A stretch of DNA of 64,000 bases. Source: Jatrophihabitans sp964252635 (GTDB lineage Bacteria > Actinomycetota > Actinomycetes > Mycobacteriales > Jatrophihabitantaceae). Where the stretch lies: the NCBI RefSeq assembly GCF_964252635.1, contig NZ_CAXUNP010000019.1:5504-69503 (forward strand), written 5' to 3'. The notes beneath the pieces were generated by a model. That model did no database searches and had not been told where the DNA came from. It saw only the letters and a list, made by a program, of their open reading frames with translations. Positions 7,472 through 15,529 of the stretch are shown in pieces. A program made the position numbers and the translations under genes. The stretch's first letter is position 1. Each line of letters opens with the position of its first letter.

Positions 7472-9193
7472 CTAGGCCACCCGCACGGCGAGAACGGCGA
7501 CGTCGTCGGCCCGGGACACGCCCACCACGTCGCCGAGCACCGAATCGAGCAGCTCCCCGACGGGGCGGGCGTGGTGGCGCTCCAGCGCGCCACGGAGCCG
7601 ACGGACACCGTCCTCGAGGCTCTCGCCGCGCTGCTCGATGAGCCCATCGGTGTACAGCAGCACCGTGTCGCCTTGGCGCAGCTCGACCTCGTGGTCGTGG
7701 CGGACGAACTCGGGCAGGACACCGAGGACGGGATCGGCCGGGCCCGCGGTGCCCAGCACGCGGCAGTGGCCCCGCCGGTCGACGAGCAGGGGCGGCAGGT
7801 GCCCGGCGTTCGTCCAGCGCAGGCGACGGCGCCCGGTGGACGGATCGGGACGGTCCAGGCGGGCGTACACCAGTGACGCGAGGGTGGCCACCTGCAGGTC
7901 CTTCGCAGCGCGGTCCAGACGAGCGACGTTGACCGACGGCGCGTCGTCCAGCGCCCAGCCGAGCGCGCGCAGCATGCTGCGGAGCTGACCCATGGCGGCC
8001 GCGGCGCGGATGTCGTGACCCATCACGTCGCCGATCATCAGGGTCACGCTGTCGTCAGCGAGCACGGTCGCGTCGTACCAGTCGCCGCCGACCTGGTCGT
8101 TCGCGGCCGCGGTGCGGTAGCGCGCGCCGAGCTCGAGCCCGGCCGGGGAGGGCAGCGCGGTCAGCAGGGCCCGCTGCATGGTGCTGGCCGCGCTCATCCG
8201 CTCGTCGAGCAGGCTCGCGCGGTGCACGGCCTGCCCCGCATAGAGGGCGAGGGCGGCGACAGTGGTGCGCAGGTCGTCGTCCACACGTACTTCGTCCGGC
8301 CAGGTGAGCGCGAGCACGCCGATGGTCGTGTCGCCGACGACCAGCGGGACGGCCGCGGCCGACCGGTCGAGCGGGTCACCGCCCGGATACCCGGCCCGTG
8401 ACGCGCTCACCGCCGCCTCGTCGGGCAGGAACACGGCCTGGCCGGTGCGGTACACCTCGGCGACGGGGTGGGCACCGGCCACCGGGAGTTGCGACAACTC
8501 CTCCAGGCGCTCCCAGCTCGCGCCGGGGTCCCGGACGCTGTGCAGGCTCGCATGATTGCGATCGGGCCGGTGCCAGATGCCCGCGTGCCGGCACCCGAGG
8601 CCGGTCTCGGCCGCCCGGGCCACCGCCGCCGCGACGTCGGCCATGCTGAGGGTGTCCGAGAGCGTCTCGCTCAACGCGAGCAGGACCCGGGAGTGCCGGG
8701 ACGCGTCCTGCGCCGACTCCCCGACCGCGGCCGGGCGGTGCGTCAGCTCGTGCAGGGCCAGGTCACGCGCACACTGCCGCGCGAGATCGTCGAGCAGCCC
8801 GAGCTCGCGGTGGGTCCAGCGGCGGGGTGCGTGGTCGATGGCGCACAGGGTGCCGATGACGTGACCCTGCGAGTCGGTCAGCGGGAACCCGGCGTAGGCC
8901 GCGATGCCGAACTCGAGCACGCCGGGGTGGTCGTACCAGCGCGGCTCCCGCCGCACGTCGTCGATGACCAGCGGGCACCCGTCACGGACGACCTCCCGGC
9001 ACACGGACAGCGACAACGGGACTGTCCGGTGCCGAGCGAGCCGTGGCGGCAACCCGTCGCCGCCGAGGACGGCGTGGTGGTGCTCGTCGATGACGCTGAC
9101 CAGCACGACCGGCGCGTCCAGGAGCTCGGAGGTGATGTGGGCCAGGCGATCGAGGCCGGCGACCGGTTCCGCCCGTACCAGGGTGGCGGTCAT
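7472..9193 (-). CDS. GAF-GAF-PP2C (SpoIIE/RsbU-type) serine phosphatase
   Basis: 573 residues from the ATG at 9193, which sits behind a strong Shine-Dalgarno (GGGAGGTGA). First GAF domain about 10-150 (VVLVSVIDEHHH, YAGFPLTDSQGHVIGTLCA), second GAF about 165-330, then a PP2C-SIG domain from about 345 with the metal-binding stretches GGDWYD and GDVMGHD and the C-terminal TDGLIEQRGE and ADDVAVLAVR. Such proteins usually dephosphorylate an anti-anti-sigma factor in response to a small ligand or stress. No anti-sigma or STAS gene lies nearby, so the partner is unknown. It is followed by the photolyase-Nudix pair and could co-transcribe with it. Confidence 0.9.
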   Translation of the reverse strand: MTATLVRAEPVAGLDRLAHITSELLDAPVVLVSVIDEHHHAVLGGDGLPPRLARHRTVPLSLSVCREVVRDGCPLVIDDVRREPRWYDHPGVLEFGIAAYAGFPLTDSQGHVIGTLCAIDHAPRRWTHRELGLLDDLARQCARDLALHELTHRPAAVGESAQDASRHSRVLLALSETLSDTLSMADVAAAVARAAETGLGCRHAGIWHRPDRNHASLHSVRDPGASWERLEELSQLPVAGAHPVAEVYRTGQAVFLPDEAAVSASRAGYPGGDPLDRSAAAVPLVVGDTTIGVLALTWPDEVRVDDDLRTTVAALALYAGQAVHRASLLDERMSAASTMQRALLTALPSPAGLELGARYRTAAANDQVGGDWYDATVLADDSVTLMIGDVMGHDIRAAAAMGQLRSMLRALGWALDDAPSVNVARLDRAAKDLQVATLASLVYARLDRPDPSTGRRRLRWTNAGHLPPLLVDRRGHCRVLGTAGPADPVLGVLPEFVRHDHEVELRQGDTVLLYTDGLIEQRGESLEDGVRRLRGALERHHARPVGELLDSVLGDVVGVSRADDVAVLAVRVA

Positions 9194-9231
9194 CGGGTCA
9201 CCTCCCTTTGAGAAACGAGACCCGAAGAATA

Positions 9232-9259
9232 ACTGTAAGTTTTGTGTTAGGCAATGCAA
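9232..9259 (-). promoter_or_regulatory. Candidate promoter for the GAF-PP2C gene
   Basis: Reading the minus strand, TTGCAT (9259-9254), a 16-base spacer and TACAGT (9237-9232) resemble a sigma-70 type promoter 38 bases before the gene start. The stretch is unusually AT-rich for this chromosome. Based on pattern only. Confidence 0.35.
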
Positions 9260-9336
9260 CGAAGTAGCGACTGAACGTCACCGCAGGCGACGCAGGGTGT
9301 TGGGTGCGCCCATGGTCCTGTGGTGGGATCGCGGCC

Positions 9337-9912
9337 ATGCACCTCGCCACCACCACCTCCGGGAACGCGCTGCTCGAGCACGACCCGCTCGCCCTGCTCG
9401 TGGGCATGCTGCTGGACCAGCAGATCCCGATGGAGAAGGCCTTCACCTCACCGTCGGTGCTGCTCGAGCGCCTCGGTGGCGGCTCGTCCCTGGATGCCAC
9501 CGCCATCGCCGAGCACGACCCCGCCGCCTTCGAGGAGCTGTTCCGCACGCCGCCGGCGCTGCACCGCTTCCCCGCGGCCATGGCCAAGCGGGTCCAGGCC
9601 CTGGCCCGCGTCCTCGTCGAGCAGTTCGACGGGCGGGCCGAGAACGTCTGGACGCAGGCGGGCGACGGGGCGGACCTCGTCGCGCGGATCGGTCGCCTGC
9701 CCGGGTTCGGCGAGCAGAAGGCCCGCATCTTCGCGGCCCTGCTCGGCAAGCAGTTCGGGGTCCACCCGTCCGGGTGGCGCGAGGCCACCGGTGCCTACGG
9801 CGACAGCGGCGCGTTCCGCTCGGTGGCCGACGTCGTCGACGACGCCTCGCTGCTCAAGGTGCGCGCCACCAAGCAACAGGCCAAAGCCGCAGCGAAGGCG
9901 GCCCAGGCCTGA
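9337..9912 (+). CDS. HhH-GPD family DNA glycosylase-like protein (TIGR03252 type)
   Basis: 191 residues from the ATG at 9337 (an ATG 33 bases upstream is in frame but less likely). Starts with LATTTSGNALLEHDPLALLVGMLLDQQIPMEKA and contains a helix-hairpin-helix followed by a Gly-rich turn, GRLPGFGEQKARIFAALLG, as in base excision glycosylases of the HhH-GPD superfamily. I do not see the catalytic Asp at the usual position with certainty, and there is no iron-sulfur cysteine cluster. It is a conserved actinobacterial family of unproven activity; a DNA-repair role is an inference. The last 25 residues are Ala/Lys-rich. Confidence 0.82.
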   Translation: MHLATTTSGNALLEHDPLALLVGMLLDQQIPMEKAFTSPSVLLERLGGGSSLDATAIAEHDPAAFEELFRTPPALHRFPAAMAKRVQALARVLVEQFDGRAENVWTQAGDGADLVARIGRLPGFGEQKARIFAALLGKQFGVHPSGWREATGAYGDSGAFRSVADVVDDASLLKVRATKQQAKAAAKAAQA

Positions 9913-9939
9913 CGTTCGTCACGCGGCGGCCGACGCCGT

Positions 9940-9993
9940 TTGATCAACTCGCAGTCCGCAGGCCTGCAGCCCGGCATGTTGCGTGTTGATCGA
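9940..9993. repeat. Intergenic inverted repeat between HhH-GPD gene and trpG
   Basis: Arms 9940-9953 and 9980-9993 pair at 12 of 14 positions and contain the core TGATCAA. It lies between two convergent genes and may work as a bidirectional terminator. The same TGATCAACT core appears in the dyad at 63923-63977. Confidence 0.55.
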
Positions 9994-10006
9994 CGCAGGG
10001 GATGTC

Positions 10007-10663
10007 TCAGGCCGTCGCGAACGCCGTGGCCTGCAGCGCGGCGACCTCGTCGCCGAGCCGCGTCACCAGCGCGTCGTCCACCGTCGTCCCGCACCGGCGC
10101 AGCCAGTTGCCGACGATACGGTGTCCGTGCTGCGTGAGCACCGACTCCGGGTGGAACTGCACGCCCTCGACCGGCAGTGTCGCGTGCCGCAGGGCCATGA
10201 CGACGCCCGACGCGGTGCGGCCCGTCACCACGATCTCGGGGTCCAACGCGTCCTCCGGCACGGTCAGCGAGTGGTACCGCGTCGCGGTGAACGGTGACGG
10301 CAACCCCGCCAGCACGCCCGTCCCGTCGTGCACCACGTCGCTCGTCTTACCGTGCAGCAGCTCCGGGGCACGCACGATCGGTGCACCGAACAGCTGACCG
10401 ATCACCTGGTGCCCCAGGCACACGCCCAGCAGCGGCAGCGCGCGGTCGGCGGCGGCCTGCGCGACGGCCAGCGAGGAACCCGCGTCGTCGGGGTCGCCCG
10501 GGCCGGGGGAGATCAGCACCCCGTCGACGCCGAGGCCGTCGAGGTCGGCGGCGGACACCTCGTCGTTGCGGCGCACCACCACCTCGGCTCCGAGCTGGGC
10601 GAGATACTGGACCAGGTTGTAGACGAAGCTGTCGTAGTTGTCGACGACGAGAACGCGCGTCAC
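10007..10663 (-). CDS. trpG: Aminodeoxychorismate/anthranilate synthase, glutamine amidotransferase subunit
   Basis: 218 residues, class I glutamine amidotransferase. It supplies ammonia to the chorismate-binding partner subunit (PabB or TrpE). MTRVLVVDNYDSFVYNL start, ISPGPGDPDDAG, catalytic Cys in LLGVCLGHQVIG, and the His-Glu pair in VEGVQFHPES. It is the equivalent of Rv0013 at the same place relative to the origin. The name trpG follows that convention; the protein may serve folate synthesis (PabA), tryptophan synthesis or both. In mycobacteria pknB follows this gene; here a convergent HhH-GPD gene does instead. Confidence 0.92.
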   Translation of the reverse strand: MTRVLVVDNYDSFVYNLVQYLAQLGAEVVVRRNDEVSAADLDGLGVDGVLISPGPGDPDDAGSSLAVAQAAADRALPLLGVCLGHQVIGQLFGAPIVRAPELLHGKTSDVVHDGTGVLAGLPSPFTATRYHSLTVPEDALDPEIVVTGRTASGVVMALRHATLPVEGVQFHPESVLTQHGHRIVGNWLRRCGTTVDDALVTRLGDEVAALQATAFATA

Positions 10664-10682
10664 AGAACCACCCGGACAGGGC

Positions 10683-10847
10683 TCATTTGTGGTTGGGGAC
10701 GGTCACCTGGTTGATCGGCAGGTGCGGCTCGATCCACGGGAAGATGACGAACAGCAGCAACGCGGTGACGGCCAGCAGCAGCAGCAGGGTCTGCACCAGC
10801 TTGACCGCGAGCGGGCCGGGGAGGTGACGCCAGATCCAGGTGTACAT
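10683..10847 (-). CDS. Small single-pass membrane protein downstream of sortase
   Basis: 54 residues. A basic N-terminus with three Trp/Tyr (MYTWIWRHLPGP) is followed by one hydrophobic helix at about 15-37 rich in Leu and Val, then a short tail ending PNHK. The ATG shares one base with the sortase stop (TGATG), so translation is coupled to the sortase. Similar tiny proteins accompany this sortase in other actinobacteria, which suggests a helper or anchor role, but no function is known to me. Confidence 0.75.
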   Translation of the reverse strand: MYTWIWRHLPGPLAVKLVQTLLLLLAVTALLLFVIFPWIEPHLPINQVTVPNHK

Positions 10848-11692
10848 CAGTGACTCACCTGCGAGTAGAGGGCCTCGATCGACGCCGGCATGGCCAGCAC
10901 CTGATCACCGGACTTCGCGCTCACCCGCACCGACGACGCGGTGTCGAGGGCGGCGTAGACGATCATGCGCTTGTTGGCGGAGAACTTCGGGTGGCACGTG
11001 GTCATGGTCAGCAGGGCCTCGTCGGCGCGAGCACCCGGGTGGTCGGGCTTCGGCAGCAACACGTTGCCGTCGCTCGGCGACACGATCTCCCGGCCCGGGA
11101 TCCCGTCGGAGTCCTCCTTCGTGAGCCCGTGCTGCTGTCCTTTGACGCGGTACACGAACCACGCGGAACGGGTCTCGACGATCACCGTGTCGCCGGCACG
11201 CAACTGGTCGAGGTTGAGGAACGGCTCGCCCTTGCCGACCCGGTGCCCGGCCATCGCGAAGTTGCCGACCTTGCCGGGCAGTCCGGTGTCGCGGTAGTGC
11301 GCCGGACCCTTCTCCAGCTGGGAATCGGTCGGGACGACGCTGCCCTCGACGATCGTGAAGTGGAAGTCCTTGCCCAGGCGGGGGATGTAGAGGTTGGCGA
11401 TGCCGGTGCCGAGCGCAATCGTTGGGTCCTTGCTGCCGGGCAGGGCCAGCAGCGGGTCCTTGCCCTGCACCAGTTCCTTCTTGAACGCGTTGGCCACGTG
11501 CTTCTGCTCGCGCTCGGCGTAGAGGTTGGTGATCCAGACCTCGTAGACGACGAACAGCAGCACGACGAGGCCGGCGGTGATGAGGGTCTGACCGATGCCA
11601 CGCAACACGAAGCGGACACGGTCGCCGACCGAGCGTCCCTGGCCGCTCGGCGCCGGCGGCGGGGGCGGCTCGACTACCGCGGTGTCGGTCAT
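10847..11692 (-). CDS. Sortase, class E-like
   Basis: 281 residues. Pro-rich cytoplasmic N-terminus, one membrane helix at about 35-55 (TLITAGLVVLLFVVYEVW), then the extracellular sortase domain. Catalytic His in FAMAGHRVGKGEPF, catalytic Cys in LLTMTTCHPKFSANKR with the required downstream Arg. This TTCHP form is typical of class E sortases, which housekeep surface proteins in high-GC Gram-positives. No substrate with a sorting signal was noticed in the window. It is coupled to a tiny membrane protein downstream (TGATG) and follows the DUF881 gene by 33 bases. Confidence 0.92.
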   Translation of the reverse strand: MTDTAVVEPPPPPAPSGQGRSVGDRVRFVLRGIGQTLITAGLVVLLFVVYEVWITNLYAEREQKHVANAFKKELVQGKDPLLALPGSKDPTIALGTGIANLYIPRLGKDFHFTIVEGSVVPTDSQLEKGPAHYRDTGLPGKVGNFAMAGHRVGKGEPFLNLDQLRAGDTVIVETRSAWFVYRVKGQQHGLTKEDSDGIPGREIVSPSDGNVLLPKPDHPGARADEALLTMTTCHPKFSANKRMIVYAALDTASSVRVSAKSGDQVLAMPASIEALYSQVSH

Positions 11693-11725
11693 ACGTCCTC
11701 ACTCGGGTGCGGGGGCGACGTGCGT

Positions 11726-12493
11726 TCAGGAACCCGGCCGTGCGTAGATCAAGGTCAGCGGGCCCGTGTAGGCGGGCACGTCGACCCGGTCCTCGGACTC
11801 GACGGTATAGCCCAGACCGAAGTACCCGGCCGCCTGCCGGAAGAGCGTGACGCCCGGCGAGGCGGTCAACTGCTCCTGCATTGTGGCTGATGGACCCACC
11901 GCCGCAACACGGAACGGGGGTGAATACACATCTCCGTTCAGCAGCAGCGTGTTGCCGACGCACCGGACGGCCGAGGTCGGGATCACCCGCTGCCCGGCGA
12001 TCGACATGGCCTCGGCACCGCCGGCCCACAGCGCGTTCACCACCGACTGCAGGTCGGACTGGTGCACGACGAGCTGGTTCGGATCCACCGAGGCGTTCGC
12101 CGAGGACGGGTCGGCATCGTCGAGCACGACCTGGAGCCCGGCTCCGTGGACCGCGGTCAGGCCCGCGGCCGCCGCCAGCGGCGACACCGCCCGTTGCGCC
12201 GCGGAGACCTTGCCGTCCCTCATGCCCGCCGAGGTGGCGGCCGCCTGCACCTGCGCCTGCAACGACGCGACCTGGCCGTCGAGGCCGCGCACCGTCCGTT
12301 CCGCGGCGCCGACGGTGTCGGCCAGGCTGCCGATGCCGGGCGCGCGCAGCTCGGTGCCATGGGAGTCCCGGGCGCTGGTGGCGAACCCGATCCCGGCGAT
12401 GAGGCAGATCACCGGTACGAGCACCCGCCACGCCCGGGGGCGGGGGCGCGCCGGTCCGGGCGTGGCCGGAGCCGGCTCTGACGCTCGTGCCAT
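11726..12493 (-). CDS. DUF881 family membrane-anchored protein
   Basis: 255 residues from the ATG at 12493. A short Pro-rich cytoplasmic segment is followed by a membrane helix at about 22-40 (VLVPVICLIAGIGFA), then a coiled-coil stretch around 55-90 (AERTVRGLDGQVASLQAQVQ) and the extracellular DUF881 domain (NQLVVHQSDLQSVVNALW, SPGVTLFRQAAGYFGLGY). It corresponds to Rv0012, next to crgA. Proteins of this family lie in division and sporulation gene clusters; a role at the division site is an inference. It is divergent from crgA. Confidence 0.85.
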   Translation of the reverse strand: MARASEPAPATPGPARPRPRAWRVLVPVICLIAGIGFATSARDSHGTELRAPGIGSLADTVGAAERTVRGLDGQVASLQAQVQAAATSAGMRDGKVSAAQRAVSPLAAAAGLTAVHGAGLQVVLDDADPSSANASVDPNQLVVHQSDLQSVVNALWAGGAEAMSIAGQRVIPTSAVRCVGNTLLLNGDVYSPPFRVAAVGPSATMQEQLTASPGVTLFRQAAGYFGLGYTVESEDRVDVPAYTGPLTLIYARPGS

Positions 12494-12616
12494 CCGCAGG
12501 ATCCGTCCGTCGGGCTGAGCGCCGGGACGCAGTGGTCCGGGCGCCGGTCGGGGTGCGGCGTCTACGCTAGCGGGCAGTCGACATCTGTCCTGCCTGCATC
12601 CCGGGAGTGAGCGCAC

Positions 12617-12895
12617 GTGCCCAAGTCCAAGGTCCGCAAGAAGAACGACGCGCCGGTCCGGTCCTCGTCCAGCGCAGCGGCCCCGGCGCGTCAGCTGTCC
12701 CCGAGCCCGTCGTGGTACCCGATCGTCATGGCCGTCGTCCTCGTGCTCGGGCTGGCCTACCTGGTCACCTACTACCTGACCTCCAGCGGCACCGACCCGC
12801 ACATCCCGGTGATGGCCGGGCTGCACGCGTGGAACTTCGCCGTCGGCTTCGGGATCATGCTGCTCGGCCTCGTCATGGCCGTCCGCTGGCGCTGA
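12617..12895 (+). CDS. crgA: Cell division protein CrgA
   Basis: 92 residues, GTG start at 12617. A Lys/Arg-rich head (PKSKVRKKND) and two membrane helices at about 36-54 and 68-88; the conserved SPSWYPIVMAVVLVLGLAYLV and HAWNFAVGFGIMLLGL are diagnostic. In mycobacteria CrgA links FtsZ, FtsQ, FtsI and CwsA at the septum; in Streptomyces it delays septation (family knowledge). The position between the DUF881 and PH-domain genes is conserved (Rv0011c). Confidence 0.95.
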   Translation: MPKSKVRKKNDAPVRSSSSAAAPARQLSPSPSWYPIVMAVVLVLGLAYLVTYYLTSSGTDPHIPVMAGLHAWNFAVGFGIMLLGLVMAVRWR

Positions 12896-12968
12896 CTCGT
12901 CCGTCCACACGGTTGTCCACGCCTGTGATTACACGACTGTAGTTCTGTCCCCAGCTGGGGAAAACACT

Positions 12969-13388
12969 GTGGACGACGCCACCCCGACCCGCCTGCGCTT
13001 CGTGCCCGACCGGCGCGCCACCGGCCTGGCCGCTGCCGGCCTGGTCGTCGCCGTGGTGGTGGCGCTGGTGGCCGCCGACGGCCCCGGCCGGCTGATCGCC
13101 GCGGTCGCGGCCGTCGTGCTCGGTGCCTACGCCGTCGGTGACCTGGTGTTCTCGCCGCGGCTGACGGCCGACGCGCAGGGCCTGGTCGTCCGCTCGCCGG
13201 CCACCCGCGCGCGCCTGCCCTGGGCAGACGTCGAGCACGTCCGGGCCGACACGCGGCTGCGGTTGGGGCTGCGCAGCACCACCCTGGAGATCGACGCCGG
13301 GCCCGTGCTGGTCGTGCTCAGTCGCCGGGCGATCGGCGCCGACCCCGAGCAGGCCGCCGGGTTGATCAACGCGCTGCGGCCGGCCTGA
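12969..13388 (+). CDS. PH-domain membrane protein (Rv0010c-like)
   Basis: 139 residues, GTG start at 12969. Two membrane helices at about 17-34 and 40-58, then a small bacterial PH-like domain (GLVVRSPATRARLPWADVEHVRAD, RSTTLEIDAGPVLVVLSRRAIGADPEQAAGLINAL). Family and position match Rv0010c, between crgA and ppiA. The function is not known; such proteins are thought to be membrane scaffolds. It ends only 3 bases before the opposing rhomboid gene. An inverted repeat (CCCCAGCTGGGG, 12951-12962) lies just before the start. Confidence 0.82.
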   Translation: MDDATPTRLRFVPDRRATGLAAAGLVVAVVVALVAADGPGRLIAAVAAVVLGAYAVGDLVFSPRLTADAQGLVVRSPATRARLPWADVEHVRADTRLRLGLRSTTLEIDAGPVLVVLSRRAIGADPEQAAGLINALRPA

Positions 13389-13391
13389 GCC

Positions 13392-14267
13392 TCACCAGGT
13401 GGCGGTGCGCACCCCGACCACGAGCACGACCAGCAGGAGCACGCCGGTGAGTCCGGCCGCCTGCAGGCGCGGCGCGATCTTTCGACGCGCGGTGGGCAAC
13501 CCGGCGATCACGACGGCGGCCAGTGCGCCGGTGACGAAGCCTCCGATGTGTCCCAGCTTGGAGATGTTGGGCACCGAGAAGGTGATGATGAAGTTCAGCA
13601 CGATGGTGCCGACCAGCCACTGGGTGTTGAGGCCGAGCCGGCGGACGAGCACCAGGCAGGCGCCGAACAACCCGAAGATCGCCCCCGATGCCCCGGCCGT
13701 GGTGCCGAATGCGTTGCCGAAGGCGTAGATCGCGGCGCTGCCACCGAGCGCGCTGAGCAGGTAGACGGCCAGGTAGCGCCATGGGCCCATGGCTCGTTCG
13801 AGAACCGGACCCACGATGGCCAGCGAGATCATGTTGGTGGCGATGTGCAGCGGGGTCAGGTGCAGGAAGGCCGAGGTGACCAGCTGGTAGTACTCGTGCT
13901 TGTCGTGCAGGTAGAGCGGGAACAGCTGCCAGTCCAGGAACAACCGGGAGTTGCGCGGATCCTGCAACGTGGCGTGGGTCTGCGTCCCGCTGACCAGGTA
14001 GGTCGCCACGTTCAGGACGATGAGGGAAATCGTGACGTAGGGCGGGTTCTGGCGCAGGCTCGCACCGAGGGCGTTGCGTGGAGCCCGCACGGAGCGGGCG
14101 CCCGCCCGAACGTCGTCCGGGCAGTGGAAGCCGACCGACGCCGGATGCATGCAGTCCGGGCAGATCGGCCGGTCGCAGCGCGTGCACCGGATGTAGGCCT
14201 CCCGGTCGGGATGGCGGTAACAGTGCTGCGCGAGCTGGGGGCCCGAGCTGCCCGGACGGTCGGCCAT
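13392..14267 (-). CDS. Rhomboid intramembrane serine protease with N-terminal B-box zinc finger
   Basis: 291 residues. The first 55 hold a zinc-binding cluster (CYRHPDREAYIRCTRCDRPICPDCM, then HCPDD). Six or seven membrane helices follow. Catalytic Ser in FGTTAGASGAIFGLFG (GASG motif) and His in KLGHIGGFVTGA; the HxxxN element HIATNMISL is also present. Cleaves transmembrane substrates within the membrane; substrates are unknown. The zinc finger plus rhomboid architecture is common in actinobacteria. It is transcribed in the same direction as ppiA, which lies 8 bases upstream. Confidence 0.92.
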   Translation of the reverse strand: MADRPGSSGPQLAQHCYRHPDREAYIRCTRCDRPICPDCMHPASVGFHCPDDVRAGARSVRAPRNALGASLRQNPPYVTISLIVLNVATYLVSGTQTHATLQDPRNSRLFLDWQLFPLYLHDKHEYYQLVTSAFLHLTPLHIATNMISLAIVGPVLERAMGPWRYLAVYLLSALGGSAAIYAFGNAFGTTAGASGAIFGLFGACLVLVRRLGLNTQWLVGTIVLNFIITFSVPNISKLGHIGGFVTGALAAVVIAGLPTARRKIAPRLQAAGLTGVLLLVVLVVGVRTATW

Positions 14268-14275
14268 GCAGGGGC

Positions 14276-14803
14276 TCAGACGGCCTCGACGGTCACCGAC
14301 GTGATGGTGATCGGTTCGACCGGCTTGTCGCCACGGCCGGTCTTGGTGGTGGCGATGGCGTCGACGACGGCGCGGCTGTCGGCGTCGGCCACCTCACCGA
14401 AGATGGTGTGCTTGCGGTTGAGGTGCGGCGTGCGGCCGACGGTGACGAAGAACTGCGAGCCGTTGGTGTTCGGCCCCGAGTTGGCCATGGCCAGCAGGTA
14501 GGGGCGGTCGAACTGCAGGTCGGGGTGGAACTCGTCCGCGAACTTGTAACCCGGGTCGCCGTAGCCCTCACCGAGCGGGTCGCCGCCCTGGATCATGAAG
14601 CCCTCGATGACACGGTGGAACACGGTGCCGTCGTAGAGCGGGTCGTTGGTCTTCGTCCTGGTGCCGGGGTGCGTCCATTCCTTGGCACCGGTGGCGAGGT
14701 CGACGAAGTTCTTGACGGTCTTGGGGGCGTGGTTGCCGAACAGCTCGATCCGGATGTCACCGGAGGTCGTGTGCAGCGTGGCGATCTGGGTTGCGTTGCT
14801 CAT
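14276..14803 (-). CDS. ppiA: Peptidyl-prolyl cis-trans isomerase, cyclophilin type
   Basis: 175 residues without a signal peptide, so cytoplasmic. Cyclophilin landmarks: TVKNFVDLATG, YDGTVFHRVIEGFMIQGGD (catalytic Arg in FHR), MANSGPNTNGSQFFVTV and HTIFGEV. It equals Rv0009 in sequence type and in position close to the origin. It probably co-transcribes with the rhomboid gene that follows 8 bases later. Confidence 0.95.
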   Translation of the reverse strand: MSNATQIATLHTTSGDIRIELFGNHAPKTVKNFVDLATGAKEWTHPGTRTKTNDPLYDGTVFHRVIEGFMIQGGDPLGEGYGDPGYKFADEFHPDLQFDRPYLLAMANSGPNTNGSQFFVTVGRTPHLNRKHTIFGEVADADSRAVVDAIATTKTGRGDKPVEPITITSVTVEAV

Positions 14804-14842
14804 GACTCGATCCTGCCAGACGGCCCAAACGGGCCCGGACGC

Positions 14843-15529
14843 CTAGAACTTCGCGACGATCGCCCGGCCCAGGTTGACGGCGTTGCGCGAGGTGTCGGTC
14901 TGCTGGGTGTGCACGACGACCAGCACGCGTCCCTTGGCGAAGGCGAACGCCCAGTCGCGGGCCCCGTCCGGGCCGAAGAAGCGCGTCCGGTAGGCCACGC
15001 CGTCGACGCCCGGGGTGACGTCCGGCTCGCTGATCGGCTCGGTCCCGGCTCGGGCCGTGAGCACGAGCGCGTTGTGCGCGTCGTCGGCGCTGGCGAAGGT
15101 GCGGGGCAGGATGTCGGCCACCGCCTCGTGCCGGGTGTTGCCGTAGGAGTACGCGAAGTAGAACCGGCAGCCGACGGGCCGGAGGCCGGTCAGCACGGTC
15201 ACCTGGCCGACGCGGTCGCCCTCGAGGTCGGCGACGTTCGGCCCGCTCGTCGGCTCGCTGTCCAGGCCGGCCTTGAGGTACGGGCACGAGCGGTCGACCT
15301 CGCCCCGCGGCAGCCGGCCACTGGCCGGCAGCGCTGCGACGCTGGTGGCGGGTGCCGGGGTGAAGGACCCGGACGGCGCCGGGGCGGTCTCGGTCTGCAC
15401 GACCGTGCGGGTCGACGGGGCCGCGGTACTTGCACCCGAGCCGCCGCCCGACGTGCACGCGGCCAGGGACAGGACGCCGCACAGGGCGAGTACCCCGGCC
15501 GCCACCCGCGGACGTGCGGGCCGCGTCAC
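14843..15529 (-). CDS. Lipoprotein, DUF2020-like
   Basis: 228 residues, GTG start at 15529. A signal peptide of the lipoprotein kind ends in LSLAACTSGGG, giving a lipidated Cys at position 25, followed by a Ser/Thr/Pro-rich linker and a globular domain (DRSCPYLKAGLD, RPVGCRFYFAYSYGN, RAGTEPISEPDVTPGVDGVAYRT). I assign it to DUF2020 with moderate confidence; function unknown. The start overlaps the gatD stop by GTGA, so it is the third gene of a murT-gatD-lipoprotein operon, suggesting a surface role linked to peptidoglycan. Confidence 0.8.
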   Translation of the reverse strand: MTRPARPRVAAGVLALCGVLSLAACTSGGGSGASTAAPSTRTVVQTETAPAPSGSFTPAPATSVAALPASGRLPRGEVDRSCPYLKAGLDSEPTSGPNVADLEGDRVGQVTVLTGLRPVGCRFYFAYSYGNTRHEAVADILPRTFASADDAHNALVLTARAGTEPISEPDVTPGVDGVAYRTRFFGPDGARDWAFAFAKGRVLVVVHTQQTDTSRNAVNLGRAIVAKF

